Source: Struthio camelus
Taxonomy: Eukaryota; Chordata; Aves; Struthioniformes; Struthionidae
Direction: 5' to 3'
Assembly: GCF_040807025.1 (NCBI RefSeq)
Contig: NC_090968.1
Coordinates: 1,612,001 to 1,676,000 of the forward strand
DNA: 64,000 nt
Shown here: piece after piece, positions 44,410 to 59,400 of the stretch
How positions within the stretch are numbered: position 1 is the first letter of the stretch
Layout: every line of letters begins with the position of its first letter
Notes under the pieces: generated by a model
What the model was told of the DNA's origin: nothing
Seen by the model: the letters and a program-made list of their open reading frames with translations, nothing else
The model's database searches: none
Made by a program: the position numbers and the translations under genes

Positions 44410-47400
44410 TTACTCTATCAGTTCCACGTAATTGGCAGGGAACATGCCGAAGTGGCCGTCGGGACCGTAACCACGCCACCAGCCTTCGTCAATCATCTCG
44501 ATGTTGGTGATGATGTTCTCCGGATCGAACGAGATCTCCGTGTCATCAGCTGAAAGGGGACAGAGAGAAGGAGAAGGGAGGGCGTCAAAAGCTGCCCGAG
44601 CGCCCCAGCACTGCTGGAGACTCTCCCAACACACTGCCCTCCTCCAGGGACATCTTTGTGCCAGGTACATAACTCTCCCAGCCAGGGAGGAAAGGGGTCT
44701 AAGACATTCTTGGTTTTCCAGTTTGGCCAACTTCCCTCGGGCTGCGTCCCACCGGAGCCTTCTGCCTCTTGATAGCCATTTTTTGCAGCAGATCGGCATT
44801 TTTAAGGCAAGAGGAAACAACGGCAATTCAGATCCGCCACCGCTGTAAAATGCCATGGGTCCGGAAAATTAAAGGACGTGAAGATTTGGGCAAAACAGCC
44901 TCAGAGGCAGAAGGGCAGGAGGCAGAGTAGGGAAGCAAGAAAGGGATTTTAGGGAGCAGAAGGGAAGACATCGGACTCCTTCGCTTGCTTCTGCAGCGGA
45001 GCAGATGCCCTACGTAACAGCCTGCTGCGGGCTCGCCCAGCGTGAGGGGCAACGCGTTTTAATTTGGTCCATCTCTATAGCTGGGTCTAGCTGTCGTGAA
45101 CAGACTGGGTCTAGCAAATACACCCACACCGACCCCGGTTCACAGGGAAAACCAAAGCTCTGTAGCTCATACCAGCTTGATAGTCATAGAGCGCCCGAGC
45201 GCACAGCCCCTTCCCCGTCAGGTCCGGCGTCTGCTGGTACTCAACAGGGTATTCGTATTTGGCATCGTCGACTTGTTCCTTGAGGAAGGAGAGAGGCACA
45301 AAGGGTGTTCATAGGGTGAACGACGCTGGGCCACCCAGCTCGCGCTTTGTTAGCCAAAACAAGGGTCTGTGGGTTGGGGAATCGCCCCACAAACCCACCG
45401 GGGACTGGGTAGGTAGCGGGGAAGTAGCACCAAACTGTTGCAACAAGATGAGGCAGAGCTCATCTTGCAAACCTCGGGGGAGAGCTCTGCAGGCATGTTC
45501 TGAACCCTCCGCTGCAAACGCTGACTGTCACAGCTGAGGTGCACGTCCCACATCAGCACTAGCGACTCAGCCCTGAAAAATCAGCCCCCCCGAGCCTTGG
45601 AGAACTGCGCGCATCAGATCCCAAACGCCCCAGCAGAATAAAAATGCCGGCTCTAGGAAGGCCATTACACGTGTCCAACAAAACGCCGCTGCCAGACGAT
45701 GGAGGCGATGAACGCTTTAACTTAACAACTGCATCTCGCTGAAGAGCTGAGACACGAACACTCAAGTGAGCAACAAGAGGAAGTGTGGCACGGCGGAGAC
45801 AGCCAGATACCGACCACCGTAACGGAGGTGGGGGCTGAGAGCGCTCCGGTTTTGCTCACAAACTTGCAGCAATTTGGCGGTGCCTCCTGCCTGGCAGCCA
45901 GCAACTGCTGCTTGGAGAGCAGGCGAGCGCGTTTGGACAAAATGGTGAAACGCCAGCATGAGGCACCGCTCCCTGCTAACCCCTCCTTGGCAAAACTCAG
46001 CAGGACGAACTTTTCCATGTCACCACAACCAGAAGAACCTTCAACCAGAACCAGACAACCCTTCAGGAAGCTGATACATATCCTCTGGGATTTTAACTGC
46101 AGACAGTGGTTCATTACCCCACTTTGAAGCCTCTTTCCTGTTTAAGCTGGACAAGCTCCAAATCCAGTTTTCCAAGCAACCCACACTAGATTACTGATGT
46201 GACTGCAAGGCTACTTATTTCCCTACCAACCCTATCTCCTAGTTGTGCAAAGAAAATCCAGGCCTGCTTCAGCCTCTCCAAGAAAGGCATTAATACCGCG
46301 TGACAGAGAGATCCCAAAGGGATTCTCTTGAGGCATCCTTCCAGTGCAAAACACCTCACTTGTTACTATTTTGCGACCTAAGCTGCTTTAAAATTGGCTG
46401 ATTTTTTACCTCTGTTTTGCCCAGAAAGGCTTATGGCTTATGCAATTGTTCACTCGACCTCCTGTTCCTTTTGAACCAGCTGGACACTTTCAGATAAATT
46501 CAACAACTAGAGAATTAAGGCTGTTGGAAATGTTTACAGTTTTGTGGAGAGGGAAAAAAAGGGCAGCTGAATAGAGGACAGAAAACCAAATGGCTACCAC
46601 ATCCCCAAGAGAAATACTGCAGCATGAGACAAGCCCGTTATTAGGCACTGGAGAATCTGACAGCGCACGCTGAGAACAGCTAGGCTTTTTAGGCTCTGCT
46701 GTTTGTGGACGTGCCTGTTTGGAGCAGAAACTGCTTTGGCAAACATGCTCAAAGAGATTCTCCGCTCTTTACCCCTCCTCAAGGGCTCCAAGGAAACGTG
46801 CAGTAAAATCAGCCTAAGAAACCACACGGTTTAGATAACAGGATCGATAACAGGAGCTCAGCGTCAGCGGCTCTGGCTGTCACCATCAGGAAGCGATGCA
46901 ACAGCCTCCCCTCGCCACACTCACGCACACCACAGTCGCAGCCCGAGCAGCTGGCTCCAGCCTGTGAATTCTGGGTTGGGTTTTTTCCTCCCTTTTTTTT
47001 TTTTTTTTGATTTGGTTTCCTACTGATTTTAGCACACGTAACTCGGCTCTGAGCACCAGTCAGAGGCTACATCTGCACCCAGAGAGATGAGATGCTTATA
47101 CGAGGGTTCAAGACTTTATATAGAGTCCTAAAAGATAAAGTCATGCTTTATCTTTTATCTTATCGTGCTTTATCTCTATCTAAAAAGAGATAAAGTCATG
47201 CTCCTTCGCACAAGGATCCCAGTGAGATCTCAGGTGCCCTTTTCACACCCAGGGCCCCGTAACCTCCCCTGCGTAACACCACCAACCTGGGGGGGTTCTT
47301 CATAGATGGCCGACTGGTCAGGCGGTTCCTCGTACAGGTCTGCCTCTTCCGCGCGGGAAACTGGCACGCTTGAACCATACCCATCGTCTTGCCCTGAGAA

Positions 47401-50400
47401 GAAACACGCAGTTATCTCACAAGGGCGAATCTGTCACCAAAACCTCACACTGTCTCCTGAGTCCTCCCCACCAGGCTGAAGAGCCACCAAACTTCTTGCA
47501 TGAGCTGGACGTTCATGACGCACCACCTGGGTCTCCTGCCCTGCAGAGGGGATGGGTTCATCAAGCGCAAACATGGAGACGGAGAGAGCACGGATTTAGG
47601 GAAAGATAAAAAGGACGAAGGAGAGATCCAGGATCTCCAAGGGGAAAGGGAATACGTTTGTTCAAGATTAACCTATGAACCAGTTTTTTTTTTTTCTAAC
47701 AAGTAATCCTCCCTGTCCCAAAACACAGAAGACTAACGAACCAAGCTGGGACTCTGCTGCTTTGTGGCGAGCATCAAACCTGATGGAGAAGGATTGGCTC
47801 TATCCCTTCTGCCTCCCAGAGTCCCTGGGCAAGAGCAGCATCTAGCGGTGACTGCAATCCAAGGACAGCCGGAGCTCAGCAGTCCCTTGATTTGTCCCTG
47901 TGACCTAGTGGCCGGGAGTGGTGGTGGGGAGCACAACTGAGAAAGCAGTATCCAGCCAGCCTGAAACAACACTGGGTTTGTTTCACCAAAGGAAATTTGT
48001 TTCAGGCTGAAATATTTTGCTGAAGCAACCAAGCAGAGGGGTTTAGGTCTTTGGTTTTTAACCAAGAACATTTTGACTCATTTGGGAAACAGGAAAAAGA
48101 GAGTTTGGAGAGGCCTCCTGCCTGCTCCCACCTGCCCGAAGCAAAGCTCCAGAGCTGCCTTAGGACAGAGGGAAGCCAGCAGCCCGCCTAGCTGGGGACA
48201 AGCTGGGGACATTAAACCACACAGCCCTTCTAGAAGAAGAGGGACCCGCAGACCAGGCCTGCTCAGGCACTCTGCCTGCATGTGACCCATGGCGTGGTAG
48301 GAGACCCTCTGGATACAACCAACCCTTCTCCAGACTTGCTCTGCACGTCCAAACCACCAGAGATGCTCGAAAGGGGACATGACATCCCACCACGTGTAGA
48401 GAAAGCTCTTTGCAGCCTTGCTGCCACACAAACCCCGTGATCCTTCCAGCCCTCTTAGCACCCCAGCCCTGCTAGAGAGGGCAGCAACGCCCAGGTAGAT
48501 GGAGCAGGCTGGGGCGCAGCACCCACTTGCAGCCCTTGGAGCTGTGCGCCCTGTATGAAGAACACATGAAAATCCTCTGGCCTCTACTGCAGCGGTTAAA
48601 CTCAACCCCAACTACCTGCCCAAAACCAAATACAACTGCTAGAGCTGACTGCTGCAACTGCGCTCTGCTGTCCAGAAGGAAATCACTGCTTGGGGCTAAA
48701 AAGCTTCCTTTGCTGGGTCTTGAAGACATTTTGGAAAGGGCCTGAACTTCAAAACTTTGTCCTTTGGTTCTGCAGCGAGAGCTCTGGACAGAGGCTTTGA
48801 GGGTGCACACGGTCCATAGGGCTGAATTTCATCATTTCAGCCAGGAGATGTCCTCATCCCCTTGGCTGCAGCATCTCCTAGTCAGTCCAAGAAGGAAATG
48901 AAGGGACCTCTCCACCAGGCAGCAATAACACACCTCATTTTCCAGTTTCGGGGTCACATTTAGACCTTACTGGCCCCTCCGGCACGAGACAAAGCATGCA
49001 GAGTCTCTGGCCTAAACGAGATTTGTCATGCAAAGACAGGGAAGGAACGGAAAGTCCCAGAGTGGCCTTAATATTTCCAGGTCCTATTTGAAGAGGCAAA
49101 GCGACAAGCTTTCTGTAAGCGAGGAAGCAAAGCAACACACCTGATGCAGGTACCGGAGAGGTTGGAGGCGTCTCCCGAGCAGAGGGGTGGGCGAAGGAGG
49201 GCGAAGGAGTGTCCCGCGCAGCCGATGAGACAGGAGAGGCAGGAGGTGGCACAGAGTTGATCTCCTTCTGAAGGAAGGGGCTGCGCAGCTTGCCTGGGAA
49301 GGAAGTCAAACAGGCTAAATGGGCGAGGGTCAAACGGCTCTCAGATTTTGGTTTGCAAGGGCATGCCGCAAGCGCTTCTCCGCTGGGCGCGTGAGGCTCG
49401 GCCGCTCGTGCCCTAGCCACACGGCTGCTCGTTATACAGTTTTGTCACCCGGTACCAGGGCACAACTCCAGGGTTACAGCCTGGCACCATCCATCACAGA
49501 CATCCGTGAAGCTGCGGCCGTCCTAGGTGAGAAACACCCGAAAGAAGGGCATTTAGGGAGCCTCTCTCTGTGCCCCTCACGCAGGGCGCACACCGAGGTC
49601 TTGGGCGACACGTTTCTCCCCACGGGAACCCCTCGCAGCTCAGCGAAACGGTCCGCAGAGAGAACGGGCAGCCGCGTTTGCTATCTTCCCCGCCGGCTGC
49701 AGCAGCGCTGGGCGCACGGGGCTGTCTCGCAGAAGCCGCATCGAAGTCTGCTGCAGAGACCTCCGCGTCTCTGACTCCCAGCCCTTTCCCGAGACTGCGA
49801 TTCCCCAGCTGACAGCCTCAGCCAGGAGCTGGCCCCGCTGCCCGGCCCGCACGCCGAGCGAGGCACGGCTCCTGCCCGATGGCAGCGATCAGAGACCGTC
49901 ACACCCAGGCAGCGGGGACCGATGAGCGCTGCCCTTTCCGCGATGGAAACGAACAGCTTTTTTTTTTTTTGCCTGCTCCTGGTGTGAAACTTCCTCGCTT
50001 TTAAGGGAGAAAACTGCCAAAGCCCAAATTGCTCACCCGGGAGCCTGCCGCGACCCTGCACCCAGGGCATCGGCAGAGCGTGCCCCCAGGACACCCCAGC
50101 TGCACCATCGCAGGGAGCAGCAGGCAAAAGTCACTGCGTCCATCCCCAAAGGGTGTTGTTGGGTGCTTTTTCCCTGAAGCTCCCGCTGCTCAGTTATCCT
50201 CCCAGCACGATTTTCCAGCTCTAATCCCAGCTCTGGAAAACAAGTCTGTCTACTGGTCACAGCACTAGCTTCAGCCGAGCAAAAGAGAAGTAATTTGGGG
50301 GAGAAAGAGTAGCTCAAAGGACACCACCACCCAGCTCCCCCGCCTGTCGCTCTCCGGGCAGTCAGAAGCGATTTTCGCAGCACCCTGAATTTCACAGACG

Positions 50401-53400
50401 TTAGGCCTGGGAGGGGAAGGAGGCGAATTCACTGCTGCCAGCCTTTTAAGTCAATGTACTTTCCTTTGGCAGAAGGTTTCATTTTGCTGTTATCTAACCC
50501 ATCAATTGCCTCTAAACGCAAACAAAAACAGAACAGATTTATAAGACAAGCCCTACCCCAGCGCGCAGCAGTGAAGGAGCAATCAGCAGCTCCCTAAGAC
50601 TCATCAGCCCAGATTTAGCCCATGGGTTTTATCAGTAACAGCGCATTTGTCTTCCTTTGCTCAGCACAATCCAGCGCAAAACATCACACACACGAACACA
50701 AAGCAGGGAAATCCAGAGCGGTTTCTCACCCTCAGAAAATCACCCTTCCCCAGTGGTATTTAAATAGCAAGAAAGACATAATCCCAGCATCTCCTCTGAA
50801 GAACATACGCCATTTCATCCGGCCCCACTGATGGCTTGTCTACACAAGAAAGTTCATTTGAAGCCCTATCGCAAAATAAAAAATGCTTGTTCTTAATTAT
50901 TAATTCAAGCTACTTTTAAGGAGGTTAAGCTAACTGAGAAGGAGCTACGCATTCAGGTGTATCACGTGTTCTCAGCAACTTCCTTGACTACAGTTTCAGC
51001 TTCAGTTTTCACAGCTTCCTGGTTTTGTATCTGAAATGTCACGCTGGTCTTCCTCTAAAGGGATGCAGACCTGCTTGGTTCAAATCCCCGGGCAAGAAGA
51101 AAAAGCGAAATTTATGGCAGCCGGGAAAGATTATGACAGCGGTCCCTTTCCGGCTTTATAAAAATAACTATAAATTAAATATATTTAATTTTCATTTAAA
51201 AATAAGAAAAAAATTTAAGCTTCAAGGAGTGGAGTCCAAGCATGGTAAACGTCAATCTTGGCTCTTAAAATCTCACGCAGTCCACAAGGGAAGAAAAGAG
51301 CCAAACGCCTGGCAAACCTGGCATTAGACGTTGCTCTGCCGACAGCACAGAGGACGACGTGTGATGAGAGCTATCAGTGCTCAGCTGAAACCGTGACACT
51401 GATGGGTAACACACCCATCCCAAACACGTGCTGATAAAACCCCTACATCAGCCCACCCCCAGCAGCACTCTCTGTGCACAGATTTACAGGGTGTGGAGAC
51501 GTGTCTCCCCTGCAGGGAACGGGAGCTGCCTCACAGCTTATCTCACAGGCGGCACAGCTCTCGCTATCAATGTTTCAGCCCTGCTTCCTACCTGGCTGGG
51601 AAGCCGTCACCACGTCCGCAGGCGCAGACCTCTCTCTCTGCTTGAAGATGTCCCGGGGGTTCACTGACCTCTGCGCTATCAGCGACGCAGCCTCCTGCGA
51701 AGAGGAAAAGCGCGCAGGCGCCCAGGTCAACCCGAGCTATGTACTCCAGCGAAGGCTGGAAAAGCTGGAAGGGGACCGTCGTTCCCGCCACCCGGCCCTG
51801 CGGCGCTGGGCCGCGTGTGCGTCTCAGCGTGGCTGCCCCCAAATTCATCCCGCGCCTTACAGTGGCCCCTTCTAGACTAAAGGAAACCAACGCGGCTCCC
51901 GGCATTCCTTAACGCTCACCGCGAACCTTGCTGAAGCCACTGCCAAGGCAGCAGATCGGAGGTTAGGAACAGCATCCCCTACCCCTGCGTAAAGCAGAGA
52001 GCCGAGCCGACGCGGCCAGCAGCCACGGGGCAAAGCACTCGAGCTCCTTGCAACGTACCTGGGCTTTCTCCACAGATTCGCTTCTCTTGAAGCCCTTCCG
52101 CTGCCTGGCCTCGTACTCCTCCGCTTGCTCCTTCTGTGGCACAAGAGAGGGTCTGTTACACCCTCCGCAAGCACAAGGGCAACCCCCTCCTTCTCCATCC
52201 ATCCCCCAAGGCCAGAGAAATGGGAACAAGGAAGAGAAATAGTGATGGCAGGTAAATAGGAAGCATTCAGAAGGGACACGCAGGAGGTTTGCTGGGTTGG
52301 GCTTAGGATTATGGCTTGGTTTCCCCCAATATCCCTGGGCTCTTCACCTGATGGCCCCGAAGCCAAGCAGGTGAAAGGCAGCAGAGTTTTAAACTTGCTG
52401 CAGCCAGCGGTTTCCCCAGAGACTGTGGCTGGACTAGTTGTCAGCTGCAGGACAGCCCCCCGCCTGCCCTGCAAAGCGGGGAGCACGGAGACACGCCGCC
52501 AGCGCAAGTGGGGATTGAGCGCGAGACCTAGGGGAGCAGCGCGTGGCACCTGACTCCCGCGCCCATGGCTCACATCTCAACTCACAGAGGTATAAACCAG
52601 CTGCTTTATCCTTTGCCTGCCTCTGCCGCCAACGCGGTCCGCACCGCGGGACCCTGAAACCCTCTCTGGCGGGAGAGCTCAGCTCCTCTCCATCGCGGGG
52701 GACGTGTAAAAAGCCTCGCCAAATGGGACAACACTGAACCTCACCCATTGCTGTTGCTCCTTGTCCCTGTTCTCTGCTTCCTGCTGCTGCTGGAATCTCC
52801 TGAGGTGACAAAAGACAAACCGCGGTTAACCAACAGGCAGGGCGAGCGGCTCGCTCTGCTTGGGGGGCTGCTCTGGGATCTCGCCACCGCTACAGCTACA
52901 CGGGGAAGACCAACCTCCCTCCTCCTCCTGGAGCCAGCTAGCGAGGAAGGACATTCCCTCTCGCATCAGGACCAGGAGATGGGCCAGCTCACCAAAGGCA
53001 ATCCCCCTCTCTTTGCACAGGAGGGATCAGCGAGGAGAGAGCAGCAGGAGCTGCTTTCCACTACTTCGAGAGAGGAGGAATTGAGCCAGGGAAGTTTCTT
53101 CCTTCAGGGGTATGGAAAAGAACATCCGGCATAGAGGGGCCAGGCTGGACTTCCCCATCAGTTCTCAAAACAGGAAGGCAGTGCCCATTCCTGCTCGGAG
53201 GAGTGACCTCTACAACCTAACAAGGCTCCCTCGGACCCCGCCAGGGTTGGAGAGGAAGGAAATAAGCAGACAGAGCACAATGCTTGTCTCCGCATGAGCC
53301 TCCTGCATTCTGCAGGGTGCAGAGCCTTCCACCAGCCAGCCCCGGCCTCTGGCACGCCATGAATGGTGGCCACGGCGGGGTTCGATGCCATCTTTCGGAA

Positions 53401-56400
53401 GCACCCTGCAAAGGGAGGACTTGATCCTGGGCATAGGATCCAAGGGAGCAGGCTGGGAGACCCACAGGTGAGGTCGGACAAGCACCCGAGCTTGTCTGCA
53501 GTTCAGCCAGGGAAAAGATACTCTCTCCATCTGAGGAGCTTGCTGGAGAAAACCCAGCCAGAACAGCTCACAGGCGCGTGAGACCAGTGGTCCCACCAGG
53601 CCAAACCTCAACCGCAACTCCAGAAAGACTAATGAATGCTAACGCAACTTGTTTTTATGCCGCCCTCACGTAGGACCAGGCTGACGTTCTGGTTGTACAG
53701 CACATCAGGTACTATCAAGAGGATCGGATCTGTGGCTTGAGGGTGCTGGAAGGCAGCGTGCTGTGGAGGCAAACAGGCTGAGCGTGCCTCAGTGCAAGTC
53801 AAGGCTGGTCCCCTAAACAGCTGCTACTTTAAAGGAGTTTTCCTGGAATTGCAGTGATTGCACCAGTAGGAAACGCACCTGAGAAACTAGCCAAAAGCCA
53901 GAGCCACCGCACGGTGTGCAGACACGATCCGCCACTCCCTACGGCACCGGGGAACAACCCCTCCACTGGCAGCACAGAGGCTGGAGCAGGGAGAGCGGCT
54001 CAAAAGAGATGCTGAGAACGGGACCGCAAGGACTGCCAGCCCTGCCGGTGCACAGCACCGGTGAGAGCAAAGCCGCGAGATCCCAGAGAGCAGGACGGGC
54101 TCCGGGCATCGCTACTAACACTCGTCAGCGCCAGGGACTCACTTCTGGGCTTCGATTTCACTGGATCTCTCTTTATATCTCTGTTCACGCCCAGCTGCTT
54201 CCTGCAGCTCCCGCTCTCGACGCTCTCTTTCTAGCCTCTGACGCTCCTCTTCTGCTCTCCTCTTCTCCTCCAGCCGGCGGTTTTCCTCGTCTTTCTAAGG
54301 GGAGACAGGCATCGAGTAGCGGTTTTAATGCTGCCAGCTTTGAGAAATCCCCACGGCTATGGGGATCCCACGCTATGCTCTGCCACCTGGCAGCACGGCA
54401 GATCTACTGGCAACTCCTGAGGAGCGTGGCACCCTTAGCACCTTGCTGCTGCTTCATAAAACAACCCCCAGGTTCTGTTAGCCCCGATCCCAGCCTTGGC
54501 AGCCCATAATCCTTCAGACCCAGGGCAGGATCAGGTTGAGGACAGGCCCCCCGAAGATGCCAGCGTGCTGGCCACTGCAACTAGAGCGCTTTCAGGGTTG
54601 CAGCTTGTGGCTCCCCTGCTGCCCTCTGCCAGGGATTACCTCCCCGCAGAGCTTCAGTAGGAGGAAACACGTGCCCTCAGCTCCTCTGATGCTGCACTTC
54701 CCCATCTGATGAACCACCTTTCCGAGGAAGACCATAAAAGCACTTCTTGAAACTGCTCGCACCAGGGCTTTGCCTCTTCTTCAGCCGGCTAAGGGCAGGT
54801 TTGTTCACTATCGCTAAACTAGCTTAAAACCCCTGCAGAACCCAATCTGAATGGGAAGCAAATACAGAGCTGACTTGCCCTGTTGCTCAGGCCTTGGGGA
54901 GACACATTCAGAGGGGTCAAAAATCAGGCCCTCACTCAAATGGGGACACAGAGTTTGACATCCCCTGGGAGGTGGTCTGCAGCACAGCCCTCTCCCCCTA
55001 CGCCTGTCCAACAGCACTGTGCCAAACTAACACGAGATAAAAAGCATCTCAAGCCAGCTGAGTGTTATCTGAGTAAGAAGAGAGCAGGGAGGCTCTTTGA
55101 CAGCTTATTTCTGTCGAAAGTCCCTCTAAATCTACCCGCTTGACACCTCCAGGAAGCTCCAGAGAGTGCCGGCTCCGGGTTCAGCAGCTCTGCTTCCCAA
55201 GAAACGTCAGCCCACCGGCAAACACGACCTGCCACAGCAGCCGCATCCCACTGCAACCAAGAACTACCCCACCACTGAGTGGGGATGCAAAGCCAGAACG
55301 GTCACTGCCGGCCCAGCCACGCTGGAGACCTGAGGCCGCAAGAAGAGAGAGACTGGGAACCTCAGGCCTGGAAGGAGAACTGCTTTCAGCAAGTTCCTGT
55401 TACGTTGTTTAAAGCAGCCTCCTCTCTAGGGAGAGAAACAGCTTCTTGTTCCCAGGAGCTGGAAGCACTTGGGAGTGAGCCAGAAGAGCCCGGGCCCAGA
55501 GAGGGAAGAGGCAGAAAGAGCGAGAGAAATCTCCAGCTAAATCCAAACACCTTGTCTTACTCACACCTTGCCACTGAAGAGAAGTTGCGGCACTCACCTC
55601 AGCTTTAGCCCAGAAATTGTCTTTATTGACTCTCTTGATTTCAGACATTGCATTTGTCTTCTGATAGACAGAGCCCTGGAGGGAGGCAGAAAAAGGCACG
55701 TGTGAGAGCGAATCACTGGGTAATCTCAAGCCAGTTATCAAACTGCAGCCGGCTGGCAAGGCAGCCCTCTGCCTTTTGCGTTCCTCTGCAGAAATTTGTC
55801 CTCATAGCTTCCCGACAAAGTGACTACGGGACAGGCCAGAGCCTCTCCCCCTTTCCTGGGAGGGGGCATCCAGCCCTGGGGAGCCAAGAGCCTGCAGACT
55901 GCGTTGAACGCAGAAACGTGAGGTTGCCAGCACACTTTATAAAGGCAAAATGAGGCAGAACAAAGGCAAAAAGTGCCCAAATGGGAAAGACTGACAAATA
56001 CTTACCGAAGGAGTACGGCTTTGCCCTGTGACAGGATCAATAGAAGAGATTTAGCAATGAAAGGAAAAGAGGCACTTTGAGATATAAAAATATAATTGCA
56101 AAATCAGCTCTCCCCCAGCACAGAGCTGAGATGCATAGCTTGGTCAGTGTTTGGCAGAGTCTGTGTCTTTTTTTAAGGTTGCTATAAATTGATGCTTTAC
56201 CCCAGCCTTTAAAGAAAGACTGGCCAAAACCCAAAGATCTGCACGTTACCAAGAACAGGGACTTCCAAGCTCGGTTTCATCTCGCCTCAAGCAAAAATTA
56301 GGTTGCTAAAACGCTGAGGAGCCCAGGCCAGAGCAGCCAGCAAAGAAGTGATCAGGACATTTCAAAACCTGGCATTGCTGCACCAAAGCAAGGCAAGGAG

Positions 56401-59400
56401 CAGAACACAGGTCTCGCACAGCTTAGGTTTTCTCTCTGCCCGCATTTCAGAGTAGGGTCAAGTGAGTCAGAATTAGAGAGCGTGTGTAACTGAGTTTCTC
56501 CCTTGTACAGCTGAGAAACCTCATTTGTTTGGTGTGTTTGTGTTAAAAACCCCCTTCCTACAAAACATTTCCATGTTGACAGAAAGGAAGTTGCTGAGAT
56601 CTCTGGCCAGCTCCACACTCGACACCACAGAACAAGGAGGAAGCCTCAGTTTTAGTCTGCAAGGAGGTCAAAACGCTGCTGCACCAACACTTCTTATTCC
56701 CCAACCCTTGCCTTCACCACAGCATGGCAGAGCCTCCAAACCTTACAGACACACGGTGATGTCAAATGCTGGAGCTTTTGCATCACTAAATTCAGCCTGA
56801 ACAGAACAGGAGGGATCAGCCCTGCTTAGGAAATGGTAGAGGCTAGGAAGAGAGCTTAGGCTTTCCGTTTTTCATAACCCTCTGCGCTGCGAGGACACTT
56901 CATCTCTGTCCAGGTGCAGGAGCACTCCCACCATCTCATGGCATGCTCAGCTCAATTCTCCTGCTCTGATTCGCTCTGGAAGGAGCCAGAGAAAAAAAAT
57001 GGCCCTGGGCAAAATTAGTAGGGCTTCTGCTGCCACGTCAAAGTACATGAAGCCCTTTCCATCCCATTACTGCGGGGTCAGGGCTGTCCCAGGTACTGCC
57101 TGCCCCTACTGAATGCTGCAGGCAGTGCTCCCACGCTCTGAGCCCAGCGGGACCTAGAAAGCTCCCAGGAAATGAACTCACCACTGGAGCTTGAGGGCCC
57201 GAATCCTGGAACTTGCTGGTTTCTTTGTGGAAGTTGTAATTTGCCCCAGAAGCCTTGGCAACCTTCTCCATGATGAGTTCAGGCTCCACGTCCTCCTCGG
57301 CACGAGCGTTTATGGTCACATGAGCCCCCTGAGCACAGAGAAAGCCAACACAAGGAGGAGAGGTGACTCGAGAGGCCACTGAATCCATGATTATGACTTT
57401 GCCAGGTCCCAGCTATGTTCCTGGAGGTCCTGAACGAAGGAAAAGGGTTTAAGTGACAAAGGGAGGTCACCAGTCACAGCCAGCTCTAACATCGCTACTC
57501 AACCAAGCTACAAGCTACGTGGAGGTAACTAACTTGGTTCCATTTGGAAAGACCAAAGGAAGGAAAGGTCTGGAAGAGACAGCGGTCTCTGTCACACCAG
57601 AGTCTTTATAGTGACAAGTCTTCACAATACCTCCTTCTCAGGCCACAGCAGCATTTCAGAGGTCATTGGAAATTGCAACCGCACTGTGGAAGAGGGGGGC
57701 AGATAATCCGATGCTGGAAAAGCAAAAGTTTAGAGGGAAAGAAACTCGTCTTGCCTTTTCTGAAGTCTCCTGAGCTATCTTTGACAGGAAGAGGTTTGCT
57801 TTGCAAATTAGCCTTTGAAACGCATACCTGGTCTAAACGAAACCTGGTGTCCGTCTGCAGCAATTGAAGCTACTGGATGTGGCAGGCCTCCTCGTGGCTG
57901 GCAGCTATATGGGGCTTATTGCCAGCAGCGTTTCAAGAGAAACGATAACACCTCCGTGACTTTTCTTTGCCCCTTTCCTGGTGGGAAAGACGCTAAAAGG
58001 CTGGGGCTACAGCTTTGGAGTATCTAATAAGACAGCCAGTGCTGAGGGCAGCATTCCCAAATCTCTCCTGGCCAAGATCCTGATCGAAAGCAAACGTCTT
58101 TGTGCCACTCTGAAGAGCAGCATAAACCATGCAGTGCGTCAGGCTCACTACGGCTTCGACCTCGTTCAGGGCCCACCCATTTGGGGAGGATGTAATGAAA
58201 AGACGAACAGACCTTTAAGAAGTTTGCTACAGTGCTGACATGGTTGGCGCAGGCTCCTTTTCTCACGTCATTCACGCCTTCGCCAGTCTGCAAAGAGAAA
58301 TCATCAGGACCTCCTTATCGGAAAGTCCCATCCCAGACTATTTTTATAGCAGCAACACCTTGATCTAGGCCTGAGAAATGATCTCCACAGCCATCACGCT
58401 AACCAAGCGGAGGGCTCCAGAGAGGCCCACTGCTTGGAGCAAAGTTACGGCATAAGGCAGGACGCAGAGAATGGGATCCTATACTGGGGCTTGCAGCCTC
58501 CCTGGGCCGACACGCCATGGCCTGAACCTGCAAAGCTACCAGCTGCCTGCTGTTGCACGACAGCAGATCTGCAGCAAGCACTGCCCGGAGGGAGGTCGCA
58601 AGCCCCCTGCCCGGGGACGATGGCTGCACGACAAGAGAGCTCCAGGCTCCTGCTGATCTTCAACCGTTTCTTTCAACCTGTTCTAGACAGGTCCTTTCGG
58701 TCATTCATAGACCTCTAATATCAGACAGCAGCCACAGCAGCGGACACATTACATCCTCAGTCTTACAACTTGGTAGAGGGGATTTGACATGTTGGCTGCT
58801 GAGCGTTTGGCAACTACGATTCAAGAGAGACTCTCCTATGAAAGAAGAAGGTCTCTCCTCACTCACCCAGTTGACAAGGACGTATTTGGGCAGGCCGGAG
58901 TTGGGATCCTTCACCCTACAGAAGGCATACATCACCTTCCCACTGTTGAGCTCCTCCACCATCTCCTCCAAGCCACCATCTGCCCCAGGAGAGAAAGGAG
59001 AAGGGGGTGAAGCAAGCAGACGTAGCACTTGCCAACGCAGGAGAGCTTCAGGCAAGCACTGGGAAAGGGGACAAATCACAAGTTACTCGTCTCATGGCAT
59101 CTCAAGGCAGCCAGTGTGGTGAAAACAGCCAAGCCTGCAAAGGTTGCAGCCTCCTGGCTGCTCGCTTACTAGAGATTATTGCTGTTGTGTGACCAGGCAC
59201 GGGCACATCTGGATTTGTCCTATGCTAAAAGCACAACCAACCTATGCCAGACACCTCTTACCACGTGTTTTCCCCAGTCCTCCCATTATCTTCTCATTCG
59301 TGTGCGATCTGAGCGTCAGCGAGCTCTCACCCACGCCCCCATCCCTCTTTAGAGCAAGAGTTTCTCTTCTTCAAAAAAGACGCTGTCAGGACCTCGACTG

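Noticed and set aside
56010-56040. Possible DBNL microexon reading GQSRTPS between coding exons 5 and 6
   Set aside because: It has a donor (TCG/GTAAGT) and a CACAG acceptor, but the exon would be 20 nt and would break the frame. The flanking exons already join as in human DBNL. It could only be a rare alternative form.
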